Below, one piece after another: positions 17,870 to 27,000 of a DNA stretch of 32,368 nt. Position numbers and translations under genes: made by a program. Positions within the stretch are counted from its first letter, which is position 1; the number at the start of each line of letters is the position of its first letter. The stretch is from Acidobacteriota bacterium (GTDB lineage: Bacteria > Acidobacteriota > UBA6911): contig JAFNAG010000009.1 in the NCBI GenBank assembly GCA_017860135.1, forward strand, positions 1-32,368. Direction: 5' to 3'. The notes under the pieces are model-generated. The model ran no database searches, was not told the DNA's origin, and saw only the letters and a program-made list of their open reading frames with translations.

Positions 17870-18631
17870 TTATCTCCGACTCCAACCGTATGCCTCGCGG
17901 ACAATGTCAAAATAGCGGGATGGGCCGAGGACTTCGCAGAGATTCTGCAGCATTTCACCTCCGTCAGCCTGAGCAGGGCCTGCAGCCCGGCGCTTGCCGC
18001 GCATGGCCCTGTTGAGGGAAGCCAGAAACCGCTTGCGGTCGGCAGCGAACTTCGGGCGCGCGTCGTCGGCCGCATATAGGTCTTTTGTAACTTCGTCCGG
18101 TGTATCGAGGTCCAGTTCGCAGAGCCATCCCCCGCCAAACGGATCAAGGCAGAGCATGTGCGGCTTTGCGACCAGGTCGTGATTAATCCTGCGGACGATA
18201 CCGTCCAGGGGAGCCTCCAGGGGCAGAGTTCCCCCATCCATGATCAGCCACACGAACGATTGGCCCCTTAGAACATGCTGTTCAGGGGATGGGAAGACGA
18301 TCGCTTTCACCGTCAGCAGGGCCTGGGACAGCCCCGCCTCAATGCCGAAGCGGACCCTCCCGTCGTCGATGTAACACCCCCACAAATGGTTTCGGCTGTA
18401 ACGATAGCCTTCCTCCGGGATCTGCTGCAGCGTTGTAGAAGCAGGAATTGCGTGTTCCTCGTCCAATCCCGGAATGCGCGAAGGGAATCGCCTGGTAATC
18501 GCCGCATCCAACGGGCAGTCGTCGCAATCCAGTGTCCGGTCACAGAGTCGATACGCCAGCACACCGGCTGTCATCCAGACGCACCGCAGCTCTCCAGCAG
18601 GGATTAGATGAAAACGGTTTGCGGTATCCAT
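17870..18631 (-). CDS. Glycine-cleavage H-like protein lacking the lipoyl lysine, with N-terminal Cys motif
   Basis: H-protein-like core NHLWGCYIDDGRVRFGIEAGLSQALL...VLRGQSFVWLIMDGGTLPLEAPLDGIVRRINHDLVAKPHMLCLDPFGGGWLCELDL; N-terminal CDRTLDCDDCPLD. Confidence 0.75.
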   Translation of the reverse strand: MDTANRFHLIPAGELRCVWMTAGVLAYRLCDRTLDCDDCPLDAAITRRFPSRIPGLDEEHAIPASTTLQQIPEEGYRYSRNHLWGCYIDDGRVRFGIEAGLSQALLTVKAIVFPSPEQHVLRGQSFVWLIMDGGTLPLEAPLDGIVRRINHDLVAKPHMLCLDPFGGGWLCELDLDTPDEVTKDLYAADDARPKFAADRKRFLASLNRAMRGKRRAAGPAQADGGEMLQNLCEVLGPSRYFDIVREAYGWSRR

Positions 18632-19057
18632 GAGGTGACCTCCGCACGAGCTGTAAGAAATAATTGTGCCAGAACCTGATACTGGAGAATCAACCTTATA
18701 ATATATTTATATACAGTCATTTGCCATATTTTCCCCTCGGGACTTCCGATAATCCTCATCCGACAGACTGCTGATTAAGTCAACAGTCAGGGCGTTAAAC
18801 CCAGGTCAGCGGCGATAATGTATTGAAGTAAAAACGCTTCAGAACATGATGACATATTCATCACCCATTGTTGAAAAAACCTCCAACTCGATGATTTTCT
18901 GGCGAGGAAGCGCAAGAGTCAAGTCGGCTTCAGTCTGAACTGTCGGATGGACCGTAAACAGTCTGCCGCAGCCTCCAGAGCGGGAGGGCGACTGCATCCT
19001 TGGATCGTTTGAACTCTCTTGCTTCCAGGGCAGGATCGTCTGATACAATCTCCGCTC

Positions 19058-19831
19058 ATGGATGGAATCATGAGGCTGAAAAAGCGGCTCCTGCGATGTG
19101 TTGGGGAGGCGATCGCCGACTATGGAATGATTCTCGAGGGTGACCGGGTGATGGTGTGTTTGAGCGGAGGCAAGGACAGTTACACGCTGCTCAGCCTGCT
19201 GCGGGACCTGCAAGTCCGGTCGCCGGTACGGTTCGACCTGCTTGCCGTGTGCCTGGACCAGAGCCAGCCCGGATTCCCGGTTCACGTGATGGACAGGCAT
19301 CTTCGGGATGAAGGAATTCCCTACCGCATTGTGAGGCGGGATACATATTCGGTCGTGATCCGCAAGATACCGAAGGGTAAGACTACGTGTTCTCTCTGTT
19401 CCAGGTTGAGGCGGGGAGTCTTATATGGTCTGGCTGTGGAGGAAGGCTGCACCAAGGTGGCATTGGGGCACCATGCAGACGACATACTGGAAACGCTGCT
19501 GCTGAACCTGTTTTATAATGGATCCATCAAGGCGATGCCGGCGATCCTCAAGAGTTCCGACGGCCGCAATACAGTAATCCGCCCCCTCGCCTACTGTTGG
19601 GAAAAGGACATTTCCGAATATGCCAGGCAGCGGCAATTCCCGATCATTCCCTGCAGTCTCTGCGGATCTCAGGAGCACCAGAAGCGCAGGCGCATGCGGC
19701 GGTTGATAGACGATCTGCAGCGGGAGAATCCCCGGGTCCGCGAGTCGATGCTCGCAGCACTGGGCAGAGTGACTCCCAGTCATCTCATGGATCGTGTGCT
19801 GTATGATTTTCGCCTCATGAAGGGTCGCTGA
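19058..19831 (+). CDS. ttcA: tRNA 2-thiocytidine(32) synthetase TtcA-like
   Basis: PP-loop [85 protein letters not shown] at 19058 (or 19070) preferred over the track start at 19019. Confidence 0.88.
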   Translation: MDGIMRLKKRLLRCVGEAIADYGMILEGDRVMVCLSGGKDSYTLLSLLRDLQVRSPVRFDLLAVCLDQSQPGFPVHVMDRHLRDEGIPYRIVRRDTYSVVIRKIPKGKTTCSLCSRLRRGVLYGLAVEEGCTKVALGHHADDILETLLLNLFYNGSIKAMPAILKSSDGRNTVIRPLAYCWEKDISEYARQRQFPIIPCSLCGSQEHQKRRRMRRLIDDLQRENPRVRESMLAALGRVTPSHLMDRVLYDFRLMKGR

Positions 19832-19860
19832 ACAGCCCCGGGGGCTCAGGTTGGTGCAGG

Positions 19861-19878
19861 CCTTTCACTCTTGAAAGG
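19861..19878. terminator. Hairpin between convergent ttcA and rluA-type genes, possible terminator
   Basis: CCTTTC-actctt-GAAAGG perfect 6-bp stem in the convergent gap; no clear T-tract. Confidence 0.25.
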
Positions 19879-19903
19879 AGTCCCGGGGAAGGCAGGGGCC
19901 TGC

Positions 19904-20770
19904 TCACCGCTTTTCGGGCAGGTACCGGATAAACTCCGGCGGGATCCTGGTTTTGTGCAGGATGTGCGTGCCGTGGACCGGGTGACTGAATCCCAGAAGG
20001 CACGCATGCAAGCCTAATCGGCCCATGGGATTCACCCCGCTCCCATAGGCCCGGTCTCCCACGATGGGGTGTCCGGACTCGGAGAGATGAACGCGGATCT
20101 GGTTCTTTCTTCCCGTCTCGAGCGTCACTTCCAGAGAAGTGAGCTGCGGGAAGCGCCGCAGCACACGGAAATGGGTGATTGCCTCCTTTCCGGATGCGGG
20201 GTCGGCGGTGGAATGCATTCTCTGCACCCGGTTTTCAGCCAGATAGCTTCGGATCGTGCCGTGATCAGGTTTCACCCGGCCTTCCACGATCGCCCAATAT
20301 ATGCGCTGGATGTCGTGCCGGCTGAACATGTTCTTCAGCTGTGTCTGGATGGTCTGTGATTTGGCGAAAACCAGAACGCCGCTGGCAAACTTGTCCAGAC
20401 GATGCACAATGAACAACCTCTGCCTGTTGTTGCGGGCTTTCAGGTATTGGAGAAGATAGGCGAAGGCAGTTCGTTGACGTTCGTGCTTCGTAGCCACCGT
20501 GAGCAATCCCGCGGGCTTCTCGACCACAAGGAGGGCTTCATCCTCGAACGCGATCGTGATGCCATGAAGCGGCGGCGAGGGGACTTCGTGCGATGTGATT
20601 TCCACCAGATCACCCGGAGCCAACCTGAGGGAGGCGATCTTGGCGGGCAGGCCATTGAGGCGCACGCGCCCACGCTCAAGCATCTGACGTAATGTCCGAT
20701 TGGATGTGCTGGGGACCAGGACTCGAACCGCTTCTAGAAGAGAACTTTCTGCCGGAAGTAAGAGTTTCAC
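19904..20770 (-). CDS. RluA-family 23S rRNA/tRNA pseudouridine synthase
   Basis: S4-like N-terminus (SNRTLRQMLERGRVRLNGLPAK); LFIVHRLDKFASGVLVFAKS; LTSLEVTLETGRKNQIRVHLSESGHPIVGDRAYG. GTG start directly follows the upstream TAG. Confidence 0.92.
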   Translation of the reverse strand: MKLLLPAESSLLEAVRVLVPSTSNRTLRQMLERGRVRLNGLPAKIASLRLAPGDLVEITSHEVPSPPLHGITIAFEDEALLVVEKPAGLLTVATKHERQRTAFAYLLQYLKARNNRQRLFIVHRLDKFASGVLVFAKSQTIQTQLKNMFSRHDIQRIYWAIVEGRVKPDHGTIRSYLAENRVQRMHSTADPASGKEAITHFRVLRRFPQLTSLEVTLETGRKNQIRVHLSESGHPIVGDRAYGSGVNPMGRLGLHACLLGFSHPVHGTHILHKTRIPPEFIRYLPEKR

Positions 20771-21184
20771 CTAACTCCGGTTGCAGATCAGCAGTTTCGT
20801 GGAATCGGCGAAGCGTACGGTGATTTTATTGGGGGGAGTGAAAGACTGGACGCACCCCAAGCCGAACACTCCGTGTTCGATCCAGTCCCCCTCTCCAAAG
20901 CTGCCCGACATACTGTACGGCTTGTGAGGCTTCCCAGCTGCCTCCTGCATGACCTCAGACCAGGTTTGCCGGGTTCGTTTGCCGGGGGATTTCGTCTTCG
21001 GCTTTTTCGGGGCAGCAGTTTTCGATACAGGCTTCTGGGCTCTGTAGTTATGCTCACCGCTGCAAGTGTTGCACTTGACTCGGCGCGGCTTTGCGCCTTC
21101 CATACTCACAACTGTATGGGCGAGCACAATCTTGCACTTTGTGCAATAAGCCTCGACATCCGATCCGGCAGCAATCTTCTTCAT
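20771..21184 (-). CDS. Zinc-ribbon protein with C-terminal CarD/TRCF-like beta domain, function unknown
   Basis: YCTKCKIVLAHTVVSMEGAKPRRVKCNTCSGEHNYR; C-terminal FGEGDWIEHGVFGLGCVQSFTPPNKITVRFADSTKLLI. Confidence 0.7.
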   Translation of the reverse strand: MKKIAAGSDVEAYCTKCKIVLAHTVVSMEGAKPRRVKCNTCSGEHNYRAQKPVSKTAAPKKPKTKSPGKRTRQTWSEVMQEAAGKPHKPYSMSGSFGEGDWIEHGVFGLGCVQSFTPPNKITVRFADSTKLLICNRS

Positions 21185-21341
21185 GGGAAATCCTCGAATT
21201 TTTATTTAGCTGTCAATCGAAAAGTATATCACAAACGAGGTGCGCTTGTCGGGAATTTAAGCTATTTCAGCAGTAAAGGGGATTGGGGGGACAAAGTCCC
21301 GCCAGCCTGAGGAATCGCGACCGCAGCCCCGTGAGGCCGGC

Positions 21342-22733
21342 TCAATTGGAGAGTCTGCTGGACATGCTGGCCATAAATCGGCGGATTTCGTCCAGGTTCT
21401 CGCGGATCAGGCATATGTCGTCCTGTGCCGGCATGCTGCCGGCCACCGTCTTGCCGGATGCCGCCGATCCGGAGAGGTGATGCGTCAGGGCCTGCAACTG
21501 CGAATGCATCTGGGACATGTCCCCCCGCAGTTTTTCGATCTCGCATCCCTGCTCGGCTATCTTTTGCGGCGCCCCGTTCGTGGCGGTGCAGACCTGTTCG
21601 AGCATCCGTGTCAGCGGCTGGTACTGTTGGTCGAGCCGGCTGAGCTGGGATGCCTGTGATTCCAACCTCTCCGGGAGCGCCCCGAGTGACTGTACTGTTT
21701 CCTCGAGCTTCGAGCGCAGACTGCTGAGCTGGGATCGCACCTCCTGCTGCTCCTCACAGTGCAATCTGCCGGCCGCCGCCATTTCCTCGCGCAACGAGCT
21801 GACCTCTATCGCAGGAGAGGCTTCCGGCGCAGAATCTGCAGCGGCGGCACACGACTCCAGAGAATCGATGCGCTCATATGCCCTGCGGACTTCAGCTCCG
21901 AGCGCCCTCACCTCCTTTTGGAGTTCGCCAATCTTCACCGAAGTGCCGAGCGTCGATTCCTTCCGGACGCTCTCGGTGACCTGCTGAAGCGCTTCAATCA
22001 TGTCTCGCATCACCAGGTGGTTCTTCTTCAGCTCCCCGATCTCCGTATAACGGACCGTTACATTCTGGAGCGCGGTCTTCAGCTCTTCGAGATTCTTTGA
22101 AACCGCGCTGAGTTGCGCCGAAGGCCCATTGGTTGTGATTTTCTCTCCCATTTCGATCAGGGCGGTCACCCGATCTTCGACGTCTGCCAAACGCCCTTCC
22201 AGCCTGGGAAGCAGCCTCATAATCTCCGGATCGATCCGGGAGGCCGCCTCGGCGCGTGAGTCCACCATCCGCTCGATTTGTTCTGTCCGCAGGCAAAGCG
22301 CGTCGATTCTCTGCACCTCCTGCTTCAAGGCATCAAAGTCCTGGACGTTTGGTGAAGGCGGGAGTGCAGACAACTCCAGCACACGGCTGCGAATCTCCTC
22401 CTGGTGTTTGGAGGTCTCTGCCTGGAGTTCCTGCAGGCGATCCTCGAGTGCCCGGATTTCACTGCGAATGCGCCTGCGTTCGGCCCGCTCAAATTCCAAT
22501 TCCGTGAACCTTTGCTGGAGCGTTTTCAGATTCTGCTGAACTTCAAGAAGCTGCGGCAGGAGTGGAACAGCAAGCTCTTGTTGGGAAGACCCGTTTCCTG
22601 CGGCCTGCGGTTCCTGGATTTCCGGCTGTGTTCCCGGCTCGTGGTGGAGGGCAAGGTACTTGGCAAACACGACACCGCACCTCTTGCAGTCCGTCCCTTC
22701 CTCCTGGATAAATCCGCACTTTGGACAATTCAC
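21342..22733 (-). CDS. N-terminal zinc ribbon + long coiled-coil protein
   Basis: MNCPKCGFIQEEGTDCKRCGVVFAKYLAL (CxxC-x8-CxxC), then about 400 aa of heptad-rich sequence. Confidence 0.78.
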   Translation of the reverse strand: MNCPKCGFIQEEGTDCKRCGVVFAKYLALHHEPGTQPEIQEPQAAGNGSSQQELAVPLLPQLLEVQQNLKTLQQRFTELEFERAERRRIRSEIRALEDRLQELQAETSKHQEEIRSRVLELSALPPSPNVQDFDALKQEVQRIDALCLRTEQIERMVDSRAEAASRIDPEIMRLLPRLEGRLADVEDRVTALIEMGEKITTNGPSAQLSAVSKNLEELKTALQNVTVRYTEIGELKKNHLVMRDMIEALQQVTESVRKESTLGTSVKIGELQKEVRALGAEVRRAYERIDSLESCAAAADSAPEASPAIEVSSLREEMAAAGRLHCEEQQEVRSQLSSLRSKLEETVQSLGALPERLESQASQLSRLDQQYQPLTRMLEQVCTATNGAPQKIAEQGCEIEKLRGDMSQMHSQLQALTHHLSGSAASGKTVAGSMPAQDDICLIRENLDEIRRFMASMSSRLSN

Positions 22734-22928
22734 GATAAAGGACTCCGCATAGCAATAGTTGAACGAATCAATTCGTGTCTTCTAATTCATCGGCCGGGAC
22801 TTCGGGGATCTTCACCAGAAAAACCCATGCTTCATGTTACAATGCTCTGCAGCCCCGGATCCAAATGGCCCCGGTTCGCCGGGCGCACGCCAAGTGCCTG
22901 GACGTATCTTGTTTTTCTTGAGGAACAT

Positions 22929-25562
22929 ATGCAGAGCCGCAAGCGCCTGTTTCTGATCGACGGCATGTCACATATTTATCGCGCCTTCTATGCCATACCA
23001 AAACTGAGCAATTCCAAAGGGCTTCCCACAAACGCTATATACGGTTTCACAACCATGTTGCGCAAACTTATCGACGACGAGAAGCCGGATTTCATTGGTG
23101 TTGCTTTTGATCTGGAAGGCCCAACCGTCCGGCACGAGAAATTCGAAGCTTACAAGGCGACTCGCAAGCCCATGCCCGAAGATCTGTCTCTCCAGTTGCC
23201 CTTTATTCGAAGAGTATGCGATGTCTTTCGCGTGCCTGTCATTTCGTGCCCCGGATACGAGGCCGACGATGTTCTGGGGACGCTGGCGGACAAGGCGGCA
23301 GGTTCCGGGCTCACGGCTGTCCTGGTTACGAGCGACAAAGATATGCTTCAGTTAGTAGGTGAGCATATCCTCGTTTTGGATCCGATGAAGGACAACATGC
23401 TGCTGGATCACCAGAAGGTATTGGAGAGATTCGGAGTTGATCCCGAACTGGTGCCCGACCTGCTGGGGCTTTGGGGCGACAGTTCCGACAATATCCCCGG
23501 TGCGCCCGGGATAGGCGAAAAGGGTGCGAAGGAACTGGTCCGGACATTCGGCACGGTGGACAGCGTGCTGCTGAACTGGGAACAGGTAAAGCGGAAGACC
23601 TATAGAGAGAGCCTTCGCGACAACGCCGATCTGATCCGACTGAGCCGGGAACTTGCCGAGATACATCGGGACCTTCCTCTTGAGCTTGATCTCGATTCTC
23701 TGGTGCTGAGCCCTCCCGACCGTGAAGCTGCATTCCGGCTGTTCGCTGAGCTCGAATTCAAGTCCCTGGTGGCTGAATTTCACGCAGCAGAGCCGCAGAA
23801 GATGCCGGCTGCAGTGTGGCAGGAGTCCGGAAATGAGGCTGCGCTCATCCAGCGGCTCGACCGCAAGGCCGGTATCGCCGTGTCACTGCGGCTCCGGGAG
23901 GACGTTCGGAATCGCGCAACTGCCGAGACCGTTTGCGTGATTTCACCTTCCACCGGTCCCATTCTGCTGGACCTGCGCAAAGAGGAGGCCTCCGGCGCGT
24001 GGGATCGGTTAGTGAGTGATCCCTCTCTGACCCTGATCTGTTGGGATTCCAAGACATTGCGGCTCGCGCAGGCCCGCCGCGGGACGCCTGTGGAGGCGGC
24101 GGTCATTGATGTGATGCTCATGGCATTTCTGACATCACCTCACCTTGGGGACTACTCCATCCATCGCTGGGCAATGGATCAGCTGCAGGTGTCGATCCCT
24201 CAGCAAAAAGGGACGGAGAGCTCCGGGCTGCTTTCGGAAACTGTGCGCAACGAGGTCGGCCAGGCGCTCAGCCTGGAAGCCGAATCTGTGCGCCGAATCC
24301 ACGACCTCCTGGCGCCTCTGCTGGAAAGCCTCGGAGTGCGGCAGTTGTATGACGAGGTCGAGCTGCCACTCGTCCCCGTACTTGCGGATATGGAGTTCGT
24401 GGGTGTAAAGGTGGATCCTCGAGTGCTCAGATCGCTCTCCTCCGAAATGGATGAACAGCTGGTCGGCCTGACGCGCCGCATCTATGAAAGCGCGGGCGGC
24501 GAGTTCAACATTAACTCTCCCAAACAGCTCGGCGAAATCCTCTTTGAAAAGCTCAATCTGCCCATGTTGAAAAAGACGCGCAAGACAAAGGGGTATAGCA
24601 CGGACCAGACCGTGCTGGAAGAACTGGCGGTTTCCTACGAACTTCCGCGCCTGATCCTGGAATATCGCCAACTTACCAAGCTGAAGTCGACGTATGTTGA
24701 CACTCTTCCCTCCCTAATCCATCCGGAAACGGGAAGAGTGCACACCTCTTACAACCAGGCCGGGGCTGCAACCGGGAGAATATCCAGTTCGGACCCGAAC
24801 CTGCAGAATATCCCGGTCCGTACCGACTTGGGCCGGCGGATCCGCGGCGCTTTTGTGCCGGAAGCGGGGAACTTGTTGATTTCGGCCGATTATTCACAGA
24901 TTGAATTGCGCGTATTGGCCCACCTGTCGGAGGACGAAGGCCTCATAGATGCGTTTTTGAAGAACGAGGACATCCATGAGCGCACCGCTCGTGAGGTTTT
25001 TACGGAGCCGCAGAGAAAAAACCAGGCGGAATGCCGGCGACGGGCCAAAGTCATAAACTTTGGAATCGTTTATGGACTTTCATCCTTTGGCCTGGCACAG
25101 CGGCTGGGGATTTCGCGCGAGGATGCGCAGGCTTACATTAATGCGTATTTCGAGCGTTATAAAGGGGTTCGCGTCTGGATTGACCGCACCGTCGCGCAGG
25201 CCCGGGAGGAAGGTCTGGTACGCACTTTGCTTGGGCGGATTCGTCCCATCCCTGATATCCACAGCAGGGACTACTCTGTCCGCCAGTTTGCGGAGCGCAC
25301 TGCGGTGAACACACCCATCCAGGGTACGGCAGCGGATCTCATCAAGATCGCGATGATCCGCATCTGGAAATCGTTGCAGGAAAAGAACCTGTCGACTAAA
25401 ATGTTACTGCAGGTTCATGACGAGCTCGTTCTGGAAAGCCCGGAGCGGGAAGTGGATCAAGTGCAGCACCTGGTGCGGCAGGAAATGGAAGCCGCCGTTT
25501 CCCTGAAAGTCCCGCTCCGAGTGGAGATGAGTCTGGGTAACAGCTGGCAGGAAATGAAATAA
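22929..25562 (+). CDS. polA: DNA polymerase I
   Basis: 5' nuclease MQSRKRLFLIDGMSHIYRAFYAI; motif A LLISADYSQIELRVLAHLS; motif B RRRAKVINFGIVYG; motif C LLQVHDELVLE. Start at ATG 22929, not 22404. Confidence 0.96.
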   Translation: MQSRKRLFLIDGMSHIYRAFYAIPKLSNSKGLPTNAIYGFTTMLRKLIDDEKPDFIGVAFDLEGPTVRHEKFEAYKATRKPMPEDLSLQLPFIRRVCDVFRVPVISCPGYEADDVLGTLADKAAGSGLTAVLVTSDKDMLQLVGEHILVLDPMKDNMLLDHQKVLERFGVDPELVPDLLGLWGDSSDNIPGAPGIGEKGAKELVRTFGTVDSVLLNWEQVKRKTYRESLRDNADLIRLSRELAEIHRDLPLELDLDSLVLSPPDREAAFRLFAELEFKSLVAEFHAAEPQKMPAAVWQESGNEAALIQRLDRKAGIAVSLRLREDVRNRATAETVCVISPSTGPILLDLRKEEASGAWDRLVSDPSLTLICWDSKTLRLAQARRGTPVEAAVIDVMLMAFLTSPHLGDYSIHRWAMDQLQVSIPQQKGTESSGLLSETVRNEVGQALSLEAESVRRIHDLLAPLLESLGVRQLYDEVELPLVPVLADMEFVGVKVDPRVLRSLSSEMDEQLVGLTRRIYESAGGEFNINSPKQLGEILFEKLNLPMLKKTRKTKGYSTDQTVLEELAVSYELPRLILEYRQLTKLKSTYVDTLPSLIHPETGRVHTSYNQAGAATGRISSSDPNLQNIPVRTDLGRRIRGAFVPEAGNLLISADYSQIELRVLAHLSEDEGLIDAFLKNEDIHERTAREVFTEPQRKNQAECRRRAKVINFGIVYGLSSFGLAQRLGISREDAQAYINAYFERYKGVRVWIDRTVAQAREEGLVRTLLGRIRPIPDIHSRDYSVRQFAERTAVNTPIQGTAADLIKIAMIRIWKSLQEKNLSTKMLLQVHDELVLESPEREVDQVQHLVRQEMEAAVSLKVPLRVEMSLGNSWQEMK

Positions 25563-25565
25563 TTC

Positions 25566-25594
25566 GGGAACAGGAAGCCCGTGGCATCGTGTAA
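25566..25594 (+). promoter_or_regulatory. Possible ECF-type promoter (GGGAAC-N16-CGTGTAA)
   Basis: GGAAC at 25567-25571 and CGTGTAA at 25588-25594, just after the polA stop and upstream of the ECF sigma gene. Confidence 0.35.
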
Positions 25595-25631
25595 GTCTAT
25601 GATATCGTGGAAGCGGGGAAAGAGGGCAGGA

Positions 25632-26276
25632 ATGGCGGAGGTTCAGGGGGGGGTATTGCCGCTGCAGGAGCTGGAGATTGGACTGCCGCAGTCCGTGCCA
25701 GGCACCGACAATCAGCTTGTGCGCGACTTCATATCCGGCAACGACGCGGCATTCACCCTTCTCGTGACCAAATACAAGGATTCATTGACTAACTATTTGA
25801 ATGTGATGATCGGCAACTACGATATAGCCGCCGACCTTGCGCAGGAGACCTTCCTTCGCGTATATAAGAACATCGGCCGATACAGCAACATGTACCAGTT
25901 TTCGACCTGGCTCTATCGCATCGCTACCAACCTGGCGATCGACGAGATGCGCTACCGCAAGCGACGCGGCCAGGTGTTTTACAATAACGTATGGGACAGC
26001 AGCAGGGCCGCCGATTCCGATCGGCCGGAGATGCAGATCTCGGATGTACGACGCGGGCCAAGAGATGAATTCCTGTGCAAAGAACGAGGTCAGGTGATTG
26101 GTGATGCGATTCGCTCGCTCCCGGAAAAGTACAGGACCGCTTTCGTCATGAAGGAAGTTCAAGAGCTGTCGTATGAGACGATCGCTCAAGTGCTGAAATG
26201 CTCTGTCGGTACAGTCAAATCGCGCCTGCACCGGTCGAGAGAACTCCTCCAGCGCAAGCTGGAACATTACGTATAG
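25632..26276 (+). CDS. RNA polymerase ECF-type sigma factor (RpoE-like)
   Basis: Region 2 DIAADLAQETFLRVYKNIGRYSNMYQFSTWLYRIATNLAIDEMRYRKRR; region 4 LPEKYRTAFVMKEVQELSYETIAQVLKCSVGTVKSRLHRSRELLQRKL. Start uncertain (25581/25599/25632). Confidence 0.92.
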   Translation: MAEVQGGVLPLQELEIGLPQSVPGTDNQLVRDFISGNDAAFTLLVTKYKDSLTNYLNVMIGNYDIAADLAQETFLRVYKNIGRYSNMYQFSTWLYRIATNLAIDEMRYRKRRGQVFYNNVWDSSRAADSDRPEMQISDVRRGPRDEFLCKERGQVIGDAIRSLPEKYRTAFVMKEVQELSYETIAQVLKCSVGTVKSRLHRSRELLQRKLEHYV

Positions 26277-26285
26277 ATTCGGATT

Positions 26286-26993
26286 ATGGACTGCCATACC
26301 TTTCACAAGAGATTGGAAGATTACCTGGATGGCGGATTGGATTTTCCCGGCCGATTCGCGATGGAGCGTCATGCCAGGCAATGCTTCGGCTGTGAAAGAG
26401 ACATCGCCGAGACATTGCGGCTCAAGCAGATGGTCCGTGACATCCGTCGGGTTTCCGCTCCCGCCGATTTCGAAACCTCGCTTCTTGCCAGAATACGGAC
26501 GGATACCTCACGGCATCGTTTCTGGAGGTTGCAAAGCCTGTGGTGGTATGGTTTCGAAAATCTCTCCTGGCGCAAGGTCGGCGTCGGAGCCGCAGCGGTT
26601 ATTCTCGTTGCGGGCATCACCGCGCTGGTGCACTTCGGGAATGGATTCAATCGCCCCGCTGCAATGCAAAATCCGGAAGCCGGTCCTTCGCGCGCTGCGG
26701 TTGGGGAGTCGGACAACCTCCAGGGGCCCGGCCCTGCTATCGCGGCCCGTGCGGTGCCGCCGTCGCGACAGGCCATGCTGGCGGAGATCTCTCCGGTTGC
26801 CGTTGACGGCTCCGGGTTCCGTGTTCAGGATCAATGGGCCACTCCCTATCTGGAACCTGGCGATCTGGACTTTTTTGAATATCTCGTTCCCGTTTCCGGG
26901 GACCGGCAGCTTATTCTCCAGTTGCCGAGGACAATACGCATGCGGTACGCGCAGCCATCGCGCGAATATTATATCCGCAACGTGAGCCATTGA
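26286..26993 (+). CDS. Membrane anti-sigma factor with zf-HC2 domain
   Basis: MDCHTFHKRLEDYLDGGLDFPGRFAMERHARQCFGCERDIAETL (H-x3-C-x2-C), single TM (VGVGAAAVILVAGITALVHF); directly follows the sigma gene. Confidence 0.85.
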   Translation: MDCHTFHKRLEDYLDGGLDFPGRFAMERHARQCFGCERDIAETLRLKQMVRDIRRVSAPADFETSLLARIRTDTSRHRFWRLQSLWWYGFENLSWRKVGVGAAAVILVAGITALVHFGNGFNRPAAMQNPEAGPSRAAVGESDNLQGPGPAIAARAVPPSRQAMLAEISPVAVDGSGFRVQDQWATPYLEPGDLDFFEYLVPVSGDRQLILQLPRTIRMRYAQPSREYYIRNVSH

Positions 26994-27000
26994 ATTGACC

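Noticed and set aside
18839-19300. 153-aa minus ORF overlapping the ttcA start region
   Set aside because: Overlaps the PP-loop coding region of ttcA on the opposite strand; no recognisable domain.
22404-22928. 175-aa N-terminal extension of the polA ORF
   Set aside because: Overlaps the opposite-strand zinc-ribbon coiled-coil gene; Pol I homology begins at MQSRKRLFLIDGMSHIYRAF (22929).
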